From: Silene noctiflora
Taxonomy: Eukaryota; Streptophyta; Magnoliopsida; Caryophyllales; Caryophyllaceae
Assembly (NCBI GenBank): GCA_009801015.1
Contig: VHZZ01000019.1
Coordinates: 64,089-128,088, forward strand
Length of the DNA: 64,000 bases
Direction: 5' to 3'
Part shown: one piece after another, positions 45,633 through 57,314 of the stretch
Position numbering within the stretch: position 1 is the stretch's first letter
How the letters are laid out: each line of letters opens with the position of its first letter
The notes under the pieces: generated by a model
Seen by the model: only the letters and a program-made list of their open reading frames with translations
Database searches by the model: none
Told to the model about the DNA's origin: nothing
Position numbers and translations under genes: made by a program

Positions 45633-48600
45633 TTATCGAGCAGAAGGTGTAATGCCACCGTTTGATAAATCTGGACTTTGTATTTCAAGGAAGCTAGTGA
45701 GCAATGTTTTTCTTGAAGAATGTGCTTTAATACTTCCTGAAGACATGCTTTGGTTGTTCTCAAATCCTTTCTCTAACTTGATAGCATCTTGTATAGCCAA
45801 TATGATTTCCTGCATTCTTGGTCGCGATATTCCGTGTTGCTCTACACATTGTATGGCAATTTCTGCTACTCTCCATACTGATTCCAGTTTCATGCTGTCT
45901 GATAGCAGAGGATCTATCATGCTTCCGACGTCTCCTTTCCGTATCAATGACCGTGCCTATAATAAAGCATTTCAAGCGAATTAAACTGTTTGCAGATCTT
46001 CCCTTGTGAATTACAGTCAATAAACAAATCTCGATGTATTTTTCATCATGAGATATTCAGAAACACAAGGGTGAGGCTGTGTACATATGGAACTCTCCCT
46101 TAGAGGCTAATACTTCTAATATGAACGATGCAAAAGTACGAGCGACTGAAAGTAAATTACTCTAATTTCAGGATCAGAAGCAAACATACCCAGTGAACAA
46201 TATTCCAATCAATCCCATAATCTTCTGTGACGGGTTTTCTTCCCGAAATGAGTTCCAAGAGAACAATACCGAAGCTATAAACATCACTTTTTTCAGTGAG
46301 CTGCTGATATGCATAATACCTACACAAAAATGTATGGAATCAGTTAGGCTCACACGCCGTGAACTTCTCAAGTCTTGGGAAGCTCATTTTTCGGCTTGTC
46401 CTACCGTAGGACCAGCACTAAGTTTTTGCAAAATGTTCGTCATACTTACTCTGGGTCAACGTAGCCTAAAGTTCCTTTAGCTACACTTGAAATGTGGGTG
46501 AGATCTTCGTCTGCCTGCCTTGAAAGTCCGAAATCTGCTACTTTGGCCCTCATATTTATATCTAGAAGGATGTTGCTAGTTTTTACATCTCTATGGATTA
46601 TGCTAGGATTGCAACCTGTGTGCAAGTACTCGAGGCCTGTGCAAACCCATTTTGTGAGCATATGATAGCATGTTTTCAATACCATATCATGTAGAGAGAG
46701 CTAGAATACAAGTAATACCTTTAGCAGCATCTCCTGCTATTCGGAGACGAGTTGGCCAGTCTAGCTGCTTTTGTTTGACAGGATCTGTTGGATATGACAT
46801 ATACTCCATATTAGGCTAGAATGTGTTTCCGTCTCTGACCTTACCACATAAATCATATAGACCAAATACAAAGTCTTATTCCGAAAACAATTTAGGCTCG
46901 ACTAGCTTAGCTGGTAAGGTTATTGAAGTGATGGTACTAATGATGTGCGTTCAAAACCAGGAACCCTCAAAATAAGATGGTAAGCAGGAACCATCAAGAT
47001 TGTCTTTGTTGGCCCCCTTAACACCAAAGAGAAAAAGGATTCAGGTTCGGCTAATATGGATTGTAAACCATCAATATAGGGCTCAAGTGGAAAATTCAGG
47101 CATATACATTACGTAAAAAAAAAAGAAAAAAACAGGCACCGTGGATGTGATCTCGAAGTGTTCCATTGTGCATGTATTCATAAACCAGAATCCTGTGACT
47201 TGCTTCTTCACAATATCCAATTAGAGGGACCAAATTTCTGTGATGAATTCTCGACAACAATGAAACCTGAAATAAGTTGATCGCTTAATAAGGTCGATTC
47301 AAGTGTATAGCTCCTCAAACACATGACTGAAATCTTTGGGTCGAGCTGAAAAGGCAGAACCAGTTTTATATTACCTCAGTTAAGAATTGCTTAGTTCCTT
47401 GGCTAGTTGGATCAGCTATGATTTTAACTGCAACCTCTTTGCCATCCTTCATCTTTCCATAATAGACGATGCCAAAGCTTCCTTTTCCAATGTTCATCGA
47501 GTACTTATCAGTGGCTGCTTCTATTTCAGAGAGCTTAATGTAGCAAGCTACACCATCTTCCTTGATGTGTCCACCCTGTGCTAGAGAGTGCCCTATTCCC
47601 CGGGTACTTGTACGCAAGGAGCCACCTAATTCACATTAAACAGCTTTAATATCTGAAATATATTCCCCTTCACAGTATATGCCTCGGAAATGAATGAAAA
47701 ACATATTAAACCTTTATGATCATTTGTCTGCCTAGTCGCATTTCTTTTGTTTTTCCTCAATAGTAGCAGAATTGCTATGATAACAACTATAAGCAATCCA
47801 AGCAGCCCTACTGAAATTCCAATAATAAGCTTTGATCTTGCACTCAATTGTGTTCCCACCGTTAGCTTAGAATTGCCTTCAAAACTGTAAAAGAGGACGT
47901 AAATTTCAGAACAGGTGAGTTCTGTCACACAAAAGCATATATGAGACGATCTTAAAGGGTACTCTGAAGTTATCATTATTTGTTAGAAGAACACTCACTT
48001 GAACACTATTTTCTTGTTTAGCAAAGCCGACGGTATCCTGCCACTAAAACAGTTGTTCTGTATGTACCTGTCAAAGTAAATAAAAAAGAGCAGGAAATCA
48101 CTTACTTTATTGTATGATTGTACCTAGTTTATACAGCTAAACTTGCATCGATTTTAACAAGCCTTACAGCTCGCTCAAACTTGGTAAATTTCCGAGGTAA
48201 GGAGGTAAAGATCCATTCAGTTTGTTGTTCTCTATATGCCTGTAATATAAGATAGATAATCTATGAGAACAGCATTAAGATGCTAATGACTTGTGATAGT
48301 GCCATGTACCGCTATAACTGTAACTTACAAAATCTTCAGGCTGATGAGGTTACTGATATCAGGAATGGGTCCAGTGAGGGAATTACCATCTAACCACCTG
48401 CACAATTTGATTATGAATGTAAAAACCCGAGTTAGGCATTCGACGCTTGGACACTTCATTTTAAGCCAATAAACATGATCTTTGTTTAGACAAATCATCA
48501 GATGGAGACCCACTCATGTCCGACACTTTTAATGAAGGCAGGGTGACATAATATACGAAGTAGCATATACTTACAATTCCATCAGTGCATCCATACTCTG

Positions 48601-51317
48601 AATCTCAGATGGTAAAGCACCCGTCAGATTCTTCCTTGATAAACGTCTGTACAAAATCAAGAGGATGTTAAAAGAATATGATGCTTCATGAAAAAAAAAA
48701 AATGCTTGTTCAATTTACTTGTCTATATTCATGGCCCAATCATATTAATGATCGCAGCAACTGGTATGCGAATTGCTGTGACTTACATTCCAGTAATTCG
48801 TGGTGGTGAAGTTACGCTGCAGATTACCCAGTCCCAGTGCACTGGAGTGCAAGGATCTCCTGCATCTTGTGTTGCAAGACTGACAGGCAACATGGCACGG
48901 ATGGCATTCAGGGCAATCACTACCGAGTACCGACAGATAATAACATCAACATTATCAGCAAGTCAGTCTCCTGAAATTATTACAGTGGATTCAAAGGAGA
49001 ATTTGTGATTTGGACAGAAAACCTACCATCTTCAGCATCAGTCTTAGAGCCAATCTGCAGATATTTGCTAATCTCTATCGCATTGAGGATTGGACCCTTT
49101 GTAGAGTCCTCGGTCTGAACAAACGAAAACGACAGAACAAAATCAAGGGTAATATTCATGTAGCTAGGTTCATACAGCTTGTAGGTTCCATTAGCATTCT
49201 CTGCTATATTCACAACTGCATTGCTGTAATCAGGCACATAAGGTTGTAACATCCTGAATTTTCGAGTCTCGTTGGATTTCAAACTTTCAATCTCAGCAAA
49301 ATACGCAAATGCCCGAGCATTGGCAGGAAAATCATCTAGGGTTAGCCTGTAGCTCAAGTTCCCTTCAGTGCCAACTACTGCTGTTTGCATCACTTTAACT
49401 GGTGGATACTCTCTTGTGTTCACTTCTATGTCCTTGGTTGTGTTAATCTTTTCGGTACCAGGAGCTACCCCTACTAAAAAATTCGGCCTTTTAACTTGAT
49501 CCGATTCCCATATTCGATCATATGGGTCATCTGGGTACCTTAATAAGAAAAGCTACTGTCAAGCAATTTGAAGTTGTACACATTATTGACCGAATGTCAA
49601 GTTTCAGACAAATGTACCAGAAACAAAATGAAGAGGAGCAACGTAAATCGATCCATACCTAACGGCATCTTTTGATGGAGCACCAAAGTTGACTCTAGCA
49701 GAAACCTTCAAGTAGAAATCATCCTCATAATCAGTAGCATACATAGAAAGATTCAATGGTCGGAGCTCCAATGTCGAGATGAAAGGAGAACCAGTAGCAG
49801 CACAACAAAGACAAACATCAACAGAATTAGACGGCGCCCTAATAATCATTTCTTCAACATAAGTTCTTGAACCATCAAATACAGTCACAGTAGCCCACTT
49901 AGTTGCATCCAGATACAGCTGAAAACTCGGATATGCACCCACATTTCCCGGTGTACCATACAAAAAAGTAGCCCTAACAAGATATCTCCTTCTTTCTTGG
50001 GTGTATAATGTATAGCAGTATTTCCTGTCATCTGTCGGAAAATCCCTTCTTTTTTGGTAAGGTTCCGAATCTGCACTCGGGTTTTGTACTACATCTACTG
50101 ATTTTCCATGGCTCATCATTCCTGTGTCTGAAATCCATTCTAGTCCTGTTCTTTTGTCTGTGTAATTACTTGATCCTCCACAGTCTATGCTGATAAACTC
50201 TGCATAAATACCGCGAATCATTTAGGATCGGCTAACTTGAATCATCTGATTACAAAATTGTCGACCAACTGATAATCAGTGTTCAAAACCCGTCTACATC
50301 ATCATAATCCTTCCACTTTTTTTACTCAAAAGATCATGCTACTCTGGTGCAATTTAAACTCTATTTCAAAGTTCAAACTCGCGAATTAAGATGAGATTGA
50401 GGTTTGAACACTAAACTTGGTACTCAAAATATTCGCCAATTAATCAATTATCCAACAAGTGCAACAAAATTACCCCAGTTACCTCAATATTATGTTAAAA
50501 CTTGAAAAGCGAGTCCCTCTTAACAACAACATTACCCCAGTGACCTCAAGGTAAGGACGTCAAATGTACGCAAAATCTCAAGATTCTCAACCCCTCCCAA
50601 TTCCCAACTCAACATAACACCACCAGCACCACTACCAACACGACTACACAAGAGTGCAAGGGCAGTACAATATCGGAGGTAAGGGGATTCGAACCTAAGC
50701 CCTATTGTACCCTATACCTCAATGTTACCACTAGCCTAGAACCTCCTTGGTACTCTAATACTCCCTCCGTCCCGGTCATTTGTTGTCCTATTCCATTTTT
50801 GGGTGTCTCAATGAGTTGTTGTCCTTTCTATTTTAGGATTGTATTTCACGAGTAATTTGATCTTTCACATTCAATTTAGTCTATTTCTCATCTTATAATT
50901 GACTCTCTCCTATTTCCTTGGTTTTTGTGCCAAAACCAAAGGACAACTAATGACGGGACGGAGGGAGTATCAAACATATGACAAAGCAAGTATCCCTCAT
51001 TCCCTCCGTCCCAATAATTTGTTTACCTTTTAAAATACCCTAACAGTAATAAACATAATATAAAAGGTAAACAAATGACCTAGACAAAAACAACCATGAA
51101 TGTAATAAGGTAAAAGCATGTACCCTTTTCTTTCAGCCATTTGTTTACCTTTTAAGTTACGTCTCATACCCCCTCGTAATAAATATTAAAGGTAAATAAA
51201 TGACTGAGACGGAAAGAGTACGATATTACAGTATATGTTTTACTTACCAGTGAGTTGAGACAAAGCAAGTGAAGCATAGAAGAGAAGCAAAACCAAGACA
51301 TGAAAACAAGAACCCAT
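45633..51317 (-). CDS. Malectin-like LRR receptor-like serine/threonine kinase (At1g67720 type)
   Basis: Fifteen exons on the minus strand: 51317-51248, 50199-49659, 49538-49027, 48919-48787, 48646-48575, 48397-48329, 48239-48168, 48067-47999, 47884-47712, 47625-47375, 47266-47140, 46784-46719, 46636-46450, 46319-46190, 45956-45633; 931 aa, like Arabidopsis At1g67720 (929). Order: signal peptide ([16 protein letters not shown]), malectin-like domain (about 24-375), GDPC hinge, LRRs on phase-matched 69/72-bp exons ([46 protein letters not shown]), a single membrane span at about 531-553, then the kinase: [11 protein letters not shown], Lys638 in VAVK, HRD with Asp735, DFG with Asp753, VDPE. 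It is an RD kinase with all catalytic residues. C terminus: [18 protein letters not shown]. The ligand is unknown. Intron 1 carries Stowaway MITEs. Confidence 0.95.
46893..47060 (+). mobile_element. Possible tRNA-derived SINE in an RLK intron
   Basis: GGCTCGACTAGCTTAGCTGG followed about 40 bases later by GCGTTCAAAACCAGGAACC resembles box A (TRGCNNARYNGG) and box B (GGTTCGANTCC) of a Pol III promoter. The downstream AAGGATTCAGGTTCGGCT could be body sequence. Box B is imperfect and no poly-A/T tail or target duplication was fixed. Confidence 0.35.
50761..50967. mobile_element. Stowaway MITE in intron 1 of the receptor kinase
   Basis: Ends CTCCCTCCGTCCCGGTCATT and GACGGGACGGAGGGAG with TA on both sides. 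The inner arms (TTGTTGTCCT / AGGACAACTAATGACGGGAC) are complementary. 207 bp, no coding. Confidence 0.9.
51000..51222. mobile_element. Two further degenerate Stowaway-like MITEs
   Basis: 51000-51085 (TTCCCTCCGTCCCAATAATT ... GGTAAACAAATGACCTAGAC) and about 51130-51222 (CAGCCATTTGTTTACCTTTT ... TAAATAAATGACTGAGACGG) have the inner arms of Stowaway with eroded ends. They lie in intron 1, close to exon 1. Confidence 0.65.
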
Positions 51318-51423
51318 TAAAACAACTCTTGAAGTTTTATGCTTGTTTCAGTATTTGAATAACAAACATTTTGTTTGTTTACACTTTGGTTTTTTGTGCT
51401 TTATTATTTTTTCAACTTTTTTC

Positions 51424-51427
<4 letters not shown>

Positions 51428-51468
<41 letters not shown>

Positions 51469-51475
51469 CTCACTT
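51428..51475. repeat. (ATT)n microsatellite upstream of the receptor kinase
   Basis: About 14 uninterrupted ATT units lie roughly 110 bp upstream of the start codon, so in the promoter or 5' UTR. Length variation between alleles is likely. Confidence 0.9.
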
Positions 51476-51567
51476 TAATTTTTATGATGTTTAAATAGAC
51501 TGAGATAGTGAGCAATGTTCATTCACGGCTCCTTAATCTCAGCTTTATTTAATTAAATATAATAATT

Positions 51568-51752
51568 CACAAATTCTCATTGAAAACGGCACTATCCGTC
51601 ACAAGCTGAAGACGGGTATCGCCCCTCTTACAATATGCAAGTGATATTATTTATGAGGTGTTCCATTTCTCCTTCACTTGTCTTATTGTGAGAGGGGCAT
51701 TATCCGTTTTTAACTTGTAACGGATAATGTTCGTCACAAACAATACGCTTCG
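51568..51752. mobile_element. Palindromic MULE-type MITE, copy 3
   Basis: 185 bp starting CACAAATTCTCATTGAAAAC, flanked by perfect 9-bp copies of ATAATAATT (51559-51567, 51753-51761). Inner arms: CACTATCCGTCACAAGCTGA and GGGGCATTATCCGTTTTTAA. Confidence 0.85.
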
Positions 51753-51895
51753 ATAATAATTATGCATGTTAAGTATTGGAATCTGCTTTTTTTTTTTTGG
51801 GATAAAGTTAATTTGTTTGGTGTTTTTGGGTTCACTTTTTTATTTTTCCTTTGCTTTATTAAAGAATAGTATATCATGTTGCTTTAAAGTAAATT

Positions 51896-52082
51896 TAGCA
51901 ATTCTCATTTGTGACGGAAGGTATCAGTCACTTTGAGAAGACGGGTACCAAATTGTGAGACAAAAGACCCATGAGAGGAGAGAGGAAAGCAAGTGGAGGG
52001 GTGCCCCCACCTTTTGCTTTATTCGTTTTGTGAGTGGCATTACCCGTCACAAATACCGACCCGTCACAAAGGAGACGCTTTG
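51896..52082. mobile_element. Palindromic MULE-type MITE, copy 4
   Basis: 187 bp with ends TAGCAATTCTCATTTGTGAC and GTCACAAAGGAGACGCTTTG, flanked by perfect 9-bp copies of AAGTAAATT (51887-51895, 52083-52091). Centre: AAGCAAGTGGAGGGGTGCCC. Confidence 0.85.
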
Positions 52083-52940
52083 AAGTAAATTATGGACCAT
52101 GGGTTTGAAAGAGCATATTTAGTAAATTATCGCAAATTCTCATTTAAGATCATCATGTGTTGTCTTTACTTTAAGAGGGATAAGTATTATATATATAAGA
52201 CAAAAATAAAATGCATTAAGATTAATAAATCGTTTATCTTATCTATGCAAGTTGAGTATTATTTGACCAGTTTTATTCTTATCCGTCCTAAAGAAAACCT
52301 ATTGTTAGAATTTATATCCCTTGATTCCCTTCGATGGTCCTGATTCTTAATTAGACTGAATAGAGTTAAGTTAACTTGGATGAAGTGGAAGTAAAAATTA
52401 ATTTGAACACGGTTGAGTTAAATCAAGCTGAATTAAACTGAATTGAGCTAAGTTAAGCTGAACTGAACTAAACTACATTGAGATAAGCTGAACTAAATTG
52501 ACTGAATAAAGCAAATATGAACTGAAATGAGTCGAAATTAAGCCAAAAAGATCGAGGCATATCATAGGTATCCCGAGTATTATTTGATAATAAAAACATG
52601 ATTTTTCTTTACAAAATTAGAGAAATTCCTATTTTAATATTATTAGAAGCTGCAAATTAATAAATTACTTATCATAGTACTTTAAATTCATTACCTTGTT
52701 TATCTCATTGGCACTTTGACAAATATTTTATCCACTATACATTGTTTATTTGGTTGAAAAATGTATTTACGAAATATTAAATATATCATACAACGTACTA
52801 TATATGTAATTACTCACATATTGTTTGATAGTTTTTTATAGTCGAATATATTATAAATTTCAATAATTGAATACTATTTTTTTTTATAATATAGTAATAT
52901 ACTTTTTATACAAAGGCATAGACAACTTTATAATCAAACA
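52083..52940. other. Gene-free AT-rich stretch
   Basis: 52350-52560 is a low-complexity run of GAACTGAACTAAACT-like words, in the reverse sense of the TTCAGTTCAGTTC runs at 55930-57600. No gene. Confidence 0.45.
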
Positions 52941-53136
52941 AAGCATCTTGTTTGTGACGGATAATATTCGTTACAAGCTGAAGACGGATAGTGCCCCTCT
53001 CATAATAAGACAAGTGGGAGGCAGGTGGGGAGAAATGGAGTACTCCATAAATAGTGTCACTTGCATATTATAAGAGGAACACTATCTGTCGTTAACTTGT
53101 GACGGATATTGTCTCTCTTCAACGAGAATCTGTGAC
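52941..53136. mobile_element. Palindromic MULE-type MITE, copy 5
   Basis: 196 bp, flanked by AATCAAACA (52932-52940) and AATCAAATC (53137-53145), an 8/9 match. Arms: GTGACGGATAATATTCGTTA and TTAACTTGTGACGGATATTG. Centre: AAGTGGGAGGCAGGTGGGGA. Confidence 0.75.
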
Positions 53137-53365
53137 AATCAAATCACCACAAGTATTCCATAAAACATAAGACCAATTAACTCAAAAGTCTTCAAAGAAA
53201 TCTTGAGTGGGTCCTTTAAACTAATTCTAAAGTACTTGCATCTTGATTCTTGCATTCAATATGATTATTTTTGTTTAAAAATGATTTTGGTGAAAAGTTC
53301 AATAGTTCATGAAGAAAGGCAGAACTTGCACACTTTAATAAATGTTAAAATAGTTTATATATTTA

Positions 53366-53964
53366 CTAGTATAGATCCCGCGCAATGCGCGTTATATATA
53401 GAGTATCTATTTTTTAGGGTGTTATTTATAATGAAAAACTAAAGCTATAAAAGGTGTATTTTATGAAATCTATATTTTTTTTACCATGAAATTAAGGATT
53501 TCATTTTATAAATATTCTCCAATTATTTTAATTAAATTTTTTGTCACAAAGTTAATGGTAAATATATGTCAAGTTATTCTCTAAATTTATAAGTATTGCA
53601 TTTAACGAAAAATTTATCAACTTATAGTTTATAGTTTAACATCATTTTTATATTATTTTAATGAAAAATTATAATTTTGAATTTAATTATAAGATTAAAG
53701 TTTAATTATAAGATTATTTTTTAATGAAAAGATAATAGTTTAAAGAAATAAAGTTTTACTTGTTTCTTTATTTAGATAGAATCATTTGGAGAGCACCGTA
53801 AGAGGATTATGAGATAAAACCATAAGAAGATGATTTTATGTATTTATGGCATATAAATAAAAAGTGGATTATGAAATCAATTAATGAGTTAGAAGGTGAA
53901 TATTTAGGTGGGAAACTCGAGCGGGAAAAATCATAGCTTTGTTAATTTTTTAGTATATAGAGGA
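53366..53964 (-). mobile_element. Non-autonomous Helitron (reverse orientation), third copy
   Basis: Minus-strand reading: A|TCCTCTATATACTAAAAAAT at the 5' end, and hairpin GCGCATTGCGCGGGATC then TATACTAG|T at the 3' end. 599 bp, no coding; body and end match 36448-36984. Confidence 0.72.
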
Positions 53965-54141
53965 TTATATCAATATACCTAGTTAATTTATTTATTTCAT
54001 GCATACCATTTGATTAGCTCAGATTATACTCGAGAAGGATCAAAATATATTACGTATATGATATATCATTTTGATAAGACTAATATATATGTCTTATATT
54101 TTTCGGAGTTGGGATATCTATTTGAAAACTATTTGTACATT

Positions 54142-54313
54142 TAGTTGGTCTCATTGAAGACGGGGCATATTCGTATTCAATGAAGACGGGTTGGATCCCT
54201 CTCACAAGGAGGCAAGTGAGAAACCAAATGGATCCCCCACTTGCCCTTCCCCTTTCCAGTTTCCCCTCACTTGCCTCCTTGTGAGGGTCGACCCGTCTTC
54301 ATGAGAATTTATG
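54142..54313. mobile_element. Palindromic MULE-type MITE, copy 6
   Basis: 172 bp, flanked by TTGTACATT (54133-54141) and TTGTACAGT (54314-54322), an 8/9 match. Arms: GGTCTCATTGAAGACGGGGC and CGACCCGTCTTCATGAGAAT. Inner complementary arms: TCTCACAAGGAGGCAAGTGA and CACTTGCCTCCTTGTGAGGG. Confidence 0.75.
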
Positions 54314-54322
54314 TTGTACAGT

Positions 54323-54871
54323 TACGAGTTCATTTCATTACTTCTTCGACTTTAAATGAAATCATCACGCTTCAGTCTTAGAAAAAGAACAAATCATGAA
54401 ACATACTATGTATCTAGTATACATCAACATTACTAATTTCTTAAAAGAAAATACATTCATCACAAGACCGGACGAAGTCAAGTTCAATTTCTACGCAAGA
54501 CCGAAATATCAATTTTACAAAATTGCTAACTATAGTTATTTATTTTGGAAAGAAAATTAGGGTATATATACGAGTATATTTAATCAAAACGTTCACTAGG
54601 TTATAACCTAGTCAGCCTGTGCTTAGCTTCGTCCCTCGATAAAAATGAAATAGATTTGGTACTTGATGAACATGCTCATTTTTTTGTAGTTGTGCTTTTG
54701 CTTTTGCATGATACAAAAAATTCAATTTATTTTTTGTTTTTGTCCCTAAGGACCAAGTCAATGTCATATATGAACGCAAGACGCAACCCAGCAATATTGG
54801 TCCCATTTTTATCATTGTGCGTTCATGTGCTATCCACTGTACTACTCGATACTAAACTCCAAATATATATA
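54323..54871. other. Gene-free stretch
   Basis: AT-rich DNA, nothing recognisable. Confidence 0.4.
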
Positions 54872-55833
54872 TAGGGCTGTGCAACGGTGCGGGCTAGCCC
54901 GGCCCAGCACGGTTCAACGGGCCTAAAAACCGCGGCCTATTTTTTTCCAGCCCAGCCCGTGGTCTTTTTAGTGCCGGGCCCGGACCCAAATTTTCCAGCC
55001 CGGTTTTTTAGTGCTGGGCTGGCCCAGTGTCACGGTCCGGTATTTCCGCCGGATCGTGGCGCGCACCCTTGCCCGACTCTAGGCAAGATGTAAGCGACAA
55101 AGGATCTTCGAACTAGTGAATCGCTCACTAGCACGATACTCGGGTCTCGGCAACACTCGACAGGATTGCAACGAGAGCGTCAAGCACTAGTGCTTGTCAA
55201 GCACTAGGCATTCGTAATCGGTCTCGAGGTGTGAGTCGGGATCCTAGTGTCGATCCCTGAAACACGGCTTNTTAATAAAGTGAAGGCAAAGAGTCGTTCA
55301 CAACAAAGCAACAACAAGCAATACGAAGGNACNAGGTGGNAAGCAGACTTTCATTCACTAGTACTCCCCATAGAGGGAAATTTGATATTTACATCCTGGT
55401 AGCAGGAAACATTGAAATTCTAAGTTTAGTGTAGAATAGCGATACACTCATTTTGGGAAAGAAAAGCTATTCTAAAGCTATGCTAAAACTATCCTAATCT
55501 GGAAAATACTTACTTCAAATAGACAAGGGAAAATAAATTACATGAGCATAAGAAAATCTAAGGGTTCGATGTGCACGGATCGTCACACCCAGCCTGGTCC
55601 GGCCCGTTATTTTCTTATTTTTTTCTCCCCTTATTTTTTATTTTTTTTACTTAAAAAGGAAAAAAAAATGTCAAACCCGACCCAGCCCGGCCCAACAGCC
55701 CACCTAGTGTTGGGCCCGGGCTAGACAAATCAGGCCCAGCCCAATCCAACCCGGCCCGGCCCGCCCTCTATTTAGTGTTGGGCCTGGACTGCACCACCCC
55801 AGCCCGGCCCGCCTCCGGCCCAGCCCAGCCCTA
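54872..55833. mobile_element. GC-rich non-autonomous hAT-like element interrupted by a solo LTR
   Basis: Starts TAGGGCTGTGCAACGGTGCG and ends CCCAGCCCAGCCCTA, flanked by TATATATA (54864-54871) and TATATATG (55834-55841), a 7/8 match as for hAT. The interior repeats GCCCGGCCCAGC and GTGTTGGGCC words. Without the inserted LTR it would be about 400 bp. Confidence 0.65.
55028..55587. mobile_element. Solo LTR of an LTR retrotransposon (fossil), nested in a hAT-like element
   Basis: 560 bp from TGTCACGGTCCGG to GGATCGTCACA (TG...CA), flanked by the perfect 5-bp duplication CCCAG (55023-55027, 55588-55592). No coding region. It carries four ambiguous bases (55271, 55330, 55333, 55340). It is younger than the surrounding element; the superfamily is not determinable here. 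Confidence 0.85.
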
Positions 55834-55851
55834 TATATATGAATCGCTCTA

Positions 55852-55855
<4 letters not shown>

Positions 55856-55882
<27 letters not shown>

Positions 55883-55911
55883 GTACTCTATTTTTTTTTT
55901 TTTTTTTTTTT
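55856..55911. repeat. Poly-A/poly-T tract
   Basis: About 27 A, a short spacer (GTACTC) and about 20 T. Possible paired tails or slippage; length is unreliable in assemblies. Confidence 0.7.
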
Positions 55912-56235
55912 CCAGTTTTTATAAGTTTGCGATTTAGTCCAGTTCACTTCAATTCAATTTAATTTTATATTTCTTATAAATATAGCTCATATCAATTCAG
56001 TTAGTCGGTTTCAATTCAAAAGAACAAAGCTAATATAACTATTTAATATTAATCTAATAAGATCAACATATGTATGTTGATCTATACCAAGTCTTTTGTT
56101 ATTTATGAGGATTAATGGAGGGATACCAATGTTTGAACCTTGGACATTAATGTTAGAATGTGTGACTCTTAACCACTAAGTTCAAGGTACAATTGCAAGT
56201 CTTTCGTTATTTATGAAGACAATATCCAATATTTT

Positions 56236-56405
56236 GGCCCCGTTCTTTTTTTCTTAATTTCAGCTCATTTCATTCCAGTCAGCTCTCTTCAATTCAGTTT
56301 AGTCCAGTTCAACTTCATTCAGTTCAGTTCGGCTTTTCTCTTCACAAATTAACTTTTACTTCAACTCATTTCAGATCAGACAGTTTCAGTCCAAAAAACA
56401 GGGCC
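56236..56405. mobile_element. MITE-like element with GGCCC-GTTCTTTT ends
   Basis: Left end GGCCCCGTTCTTTTTTTCTT and right end AGTCCAAAAAACAGGGCC are inverted. The interior is runs of TTCAGTTCAGTTC. A relative lies at 57315-57610. Confidence 0.6.
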
Positions 56406-57314
56406 TTTATGTCCTAGTATTATAACTGAGACCTTGATTGATTCTGATATCGCTCTTAACTGAGGAAAATTTTTCATTACTCGTATTTTTATCCAAGTTC
56501 CAAAACATATCGTAATTACAATCGCTATTATTAAACATATTACATGAAATTAGGGCAACATACAAAGTAAAATAGTGTTAAACACTAAATCACTTTCAAT
56601 TAGATTAACCTTAAATTTAATTACCGGTCATCAATTTTATCGAGTCAATACTAACTATTGAGGTAATTTAATATCAAGGCGGGTTGGGTTTGGGGTGACT
56701 ACTCATCCAATTGAATTGATATCGGCCCGCAAATGAATCAAGTTGACCTAGGATGGTTTTGCATTGCTAAATTTTCGGTTTTTGTCAGGTTGGGTTTGTC
56801 GGTCATGGTCAAGTTTGCCATCTCTTCTTATCAGGTCAATATTAAGTCGAGTTTGTACTGGGTAGGGTTCACGTACAAGTTCGGGTCACCGATCATCGAA
56901 TTATATTAGCTGTCAACTCTAAAATGGTCCGGGTTAAATCAATTTTTAGTTGATACATTTTCAAATTGTGCCAAATTGAATTTTGAACACGTTCATGTTG
57001 GGTCAAGTTTGCCCGCTCTAATACTCCGTTATACTTTCTTCATTCAAATGAATTATATACATTTCCTTTATACACGTACATTAATACTCGTTTTCTTTTG
57101 CTTATTTCGTTAATTACATACTACTAAAATTTACAAAAAAATTGTTATTCATAAAGTACTCGATAAGACAAGTTTAACAATACCTCGCATGACTATTTTT
57201 TATATTATATTTAAAAGTTGTACTAAAAATTCTCCTCACTAGTCACTTCTGAATGTGCCAAAAAGTAAACGTATACAATTCATTGGAACGGAGAAAGTAT
57301 AATATATGGAGTAA
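56406..57314. other. Gene-free stretch
   Basis: GGTCAAGTTTGCC-like dispersed repeat words (56690-57020). No gene or element ends were fixed. Confidence 0.4.

Noticed and set aside
50640-50760. tRNA gene (GGGATTCGAACC box-B-like on the plus strand)
   Set aside because: No matching acceptor stem, D-arm or anticodon arm could be arranged around it; at most a tRNA-derived repeat remnant.
14818-55833. A complete LTR retrotransposon or other virus-like element with coding region
   Set aside because: Only solo LTRs were found; no gag, protease, integrase or reverse transcriptase-like frames occur in the window.
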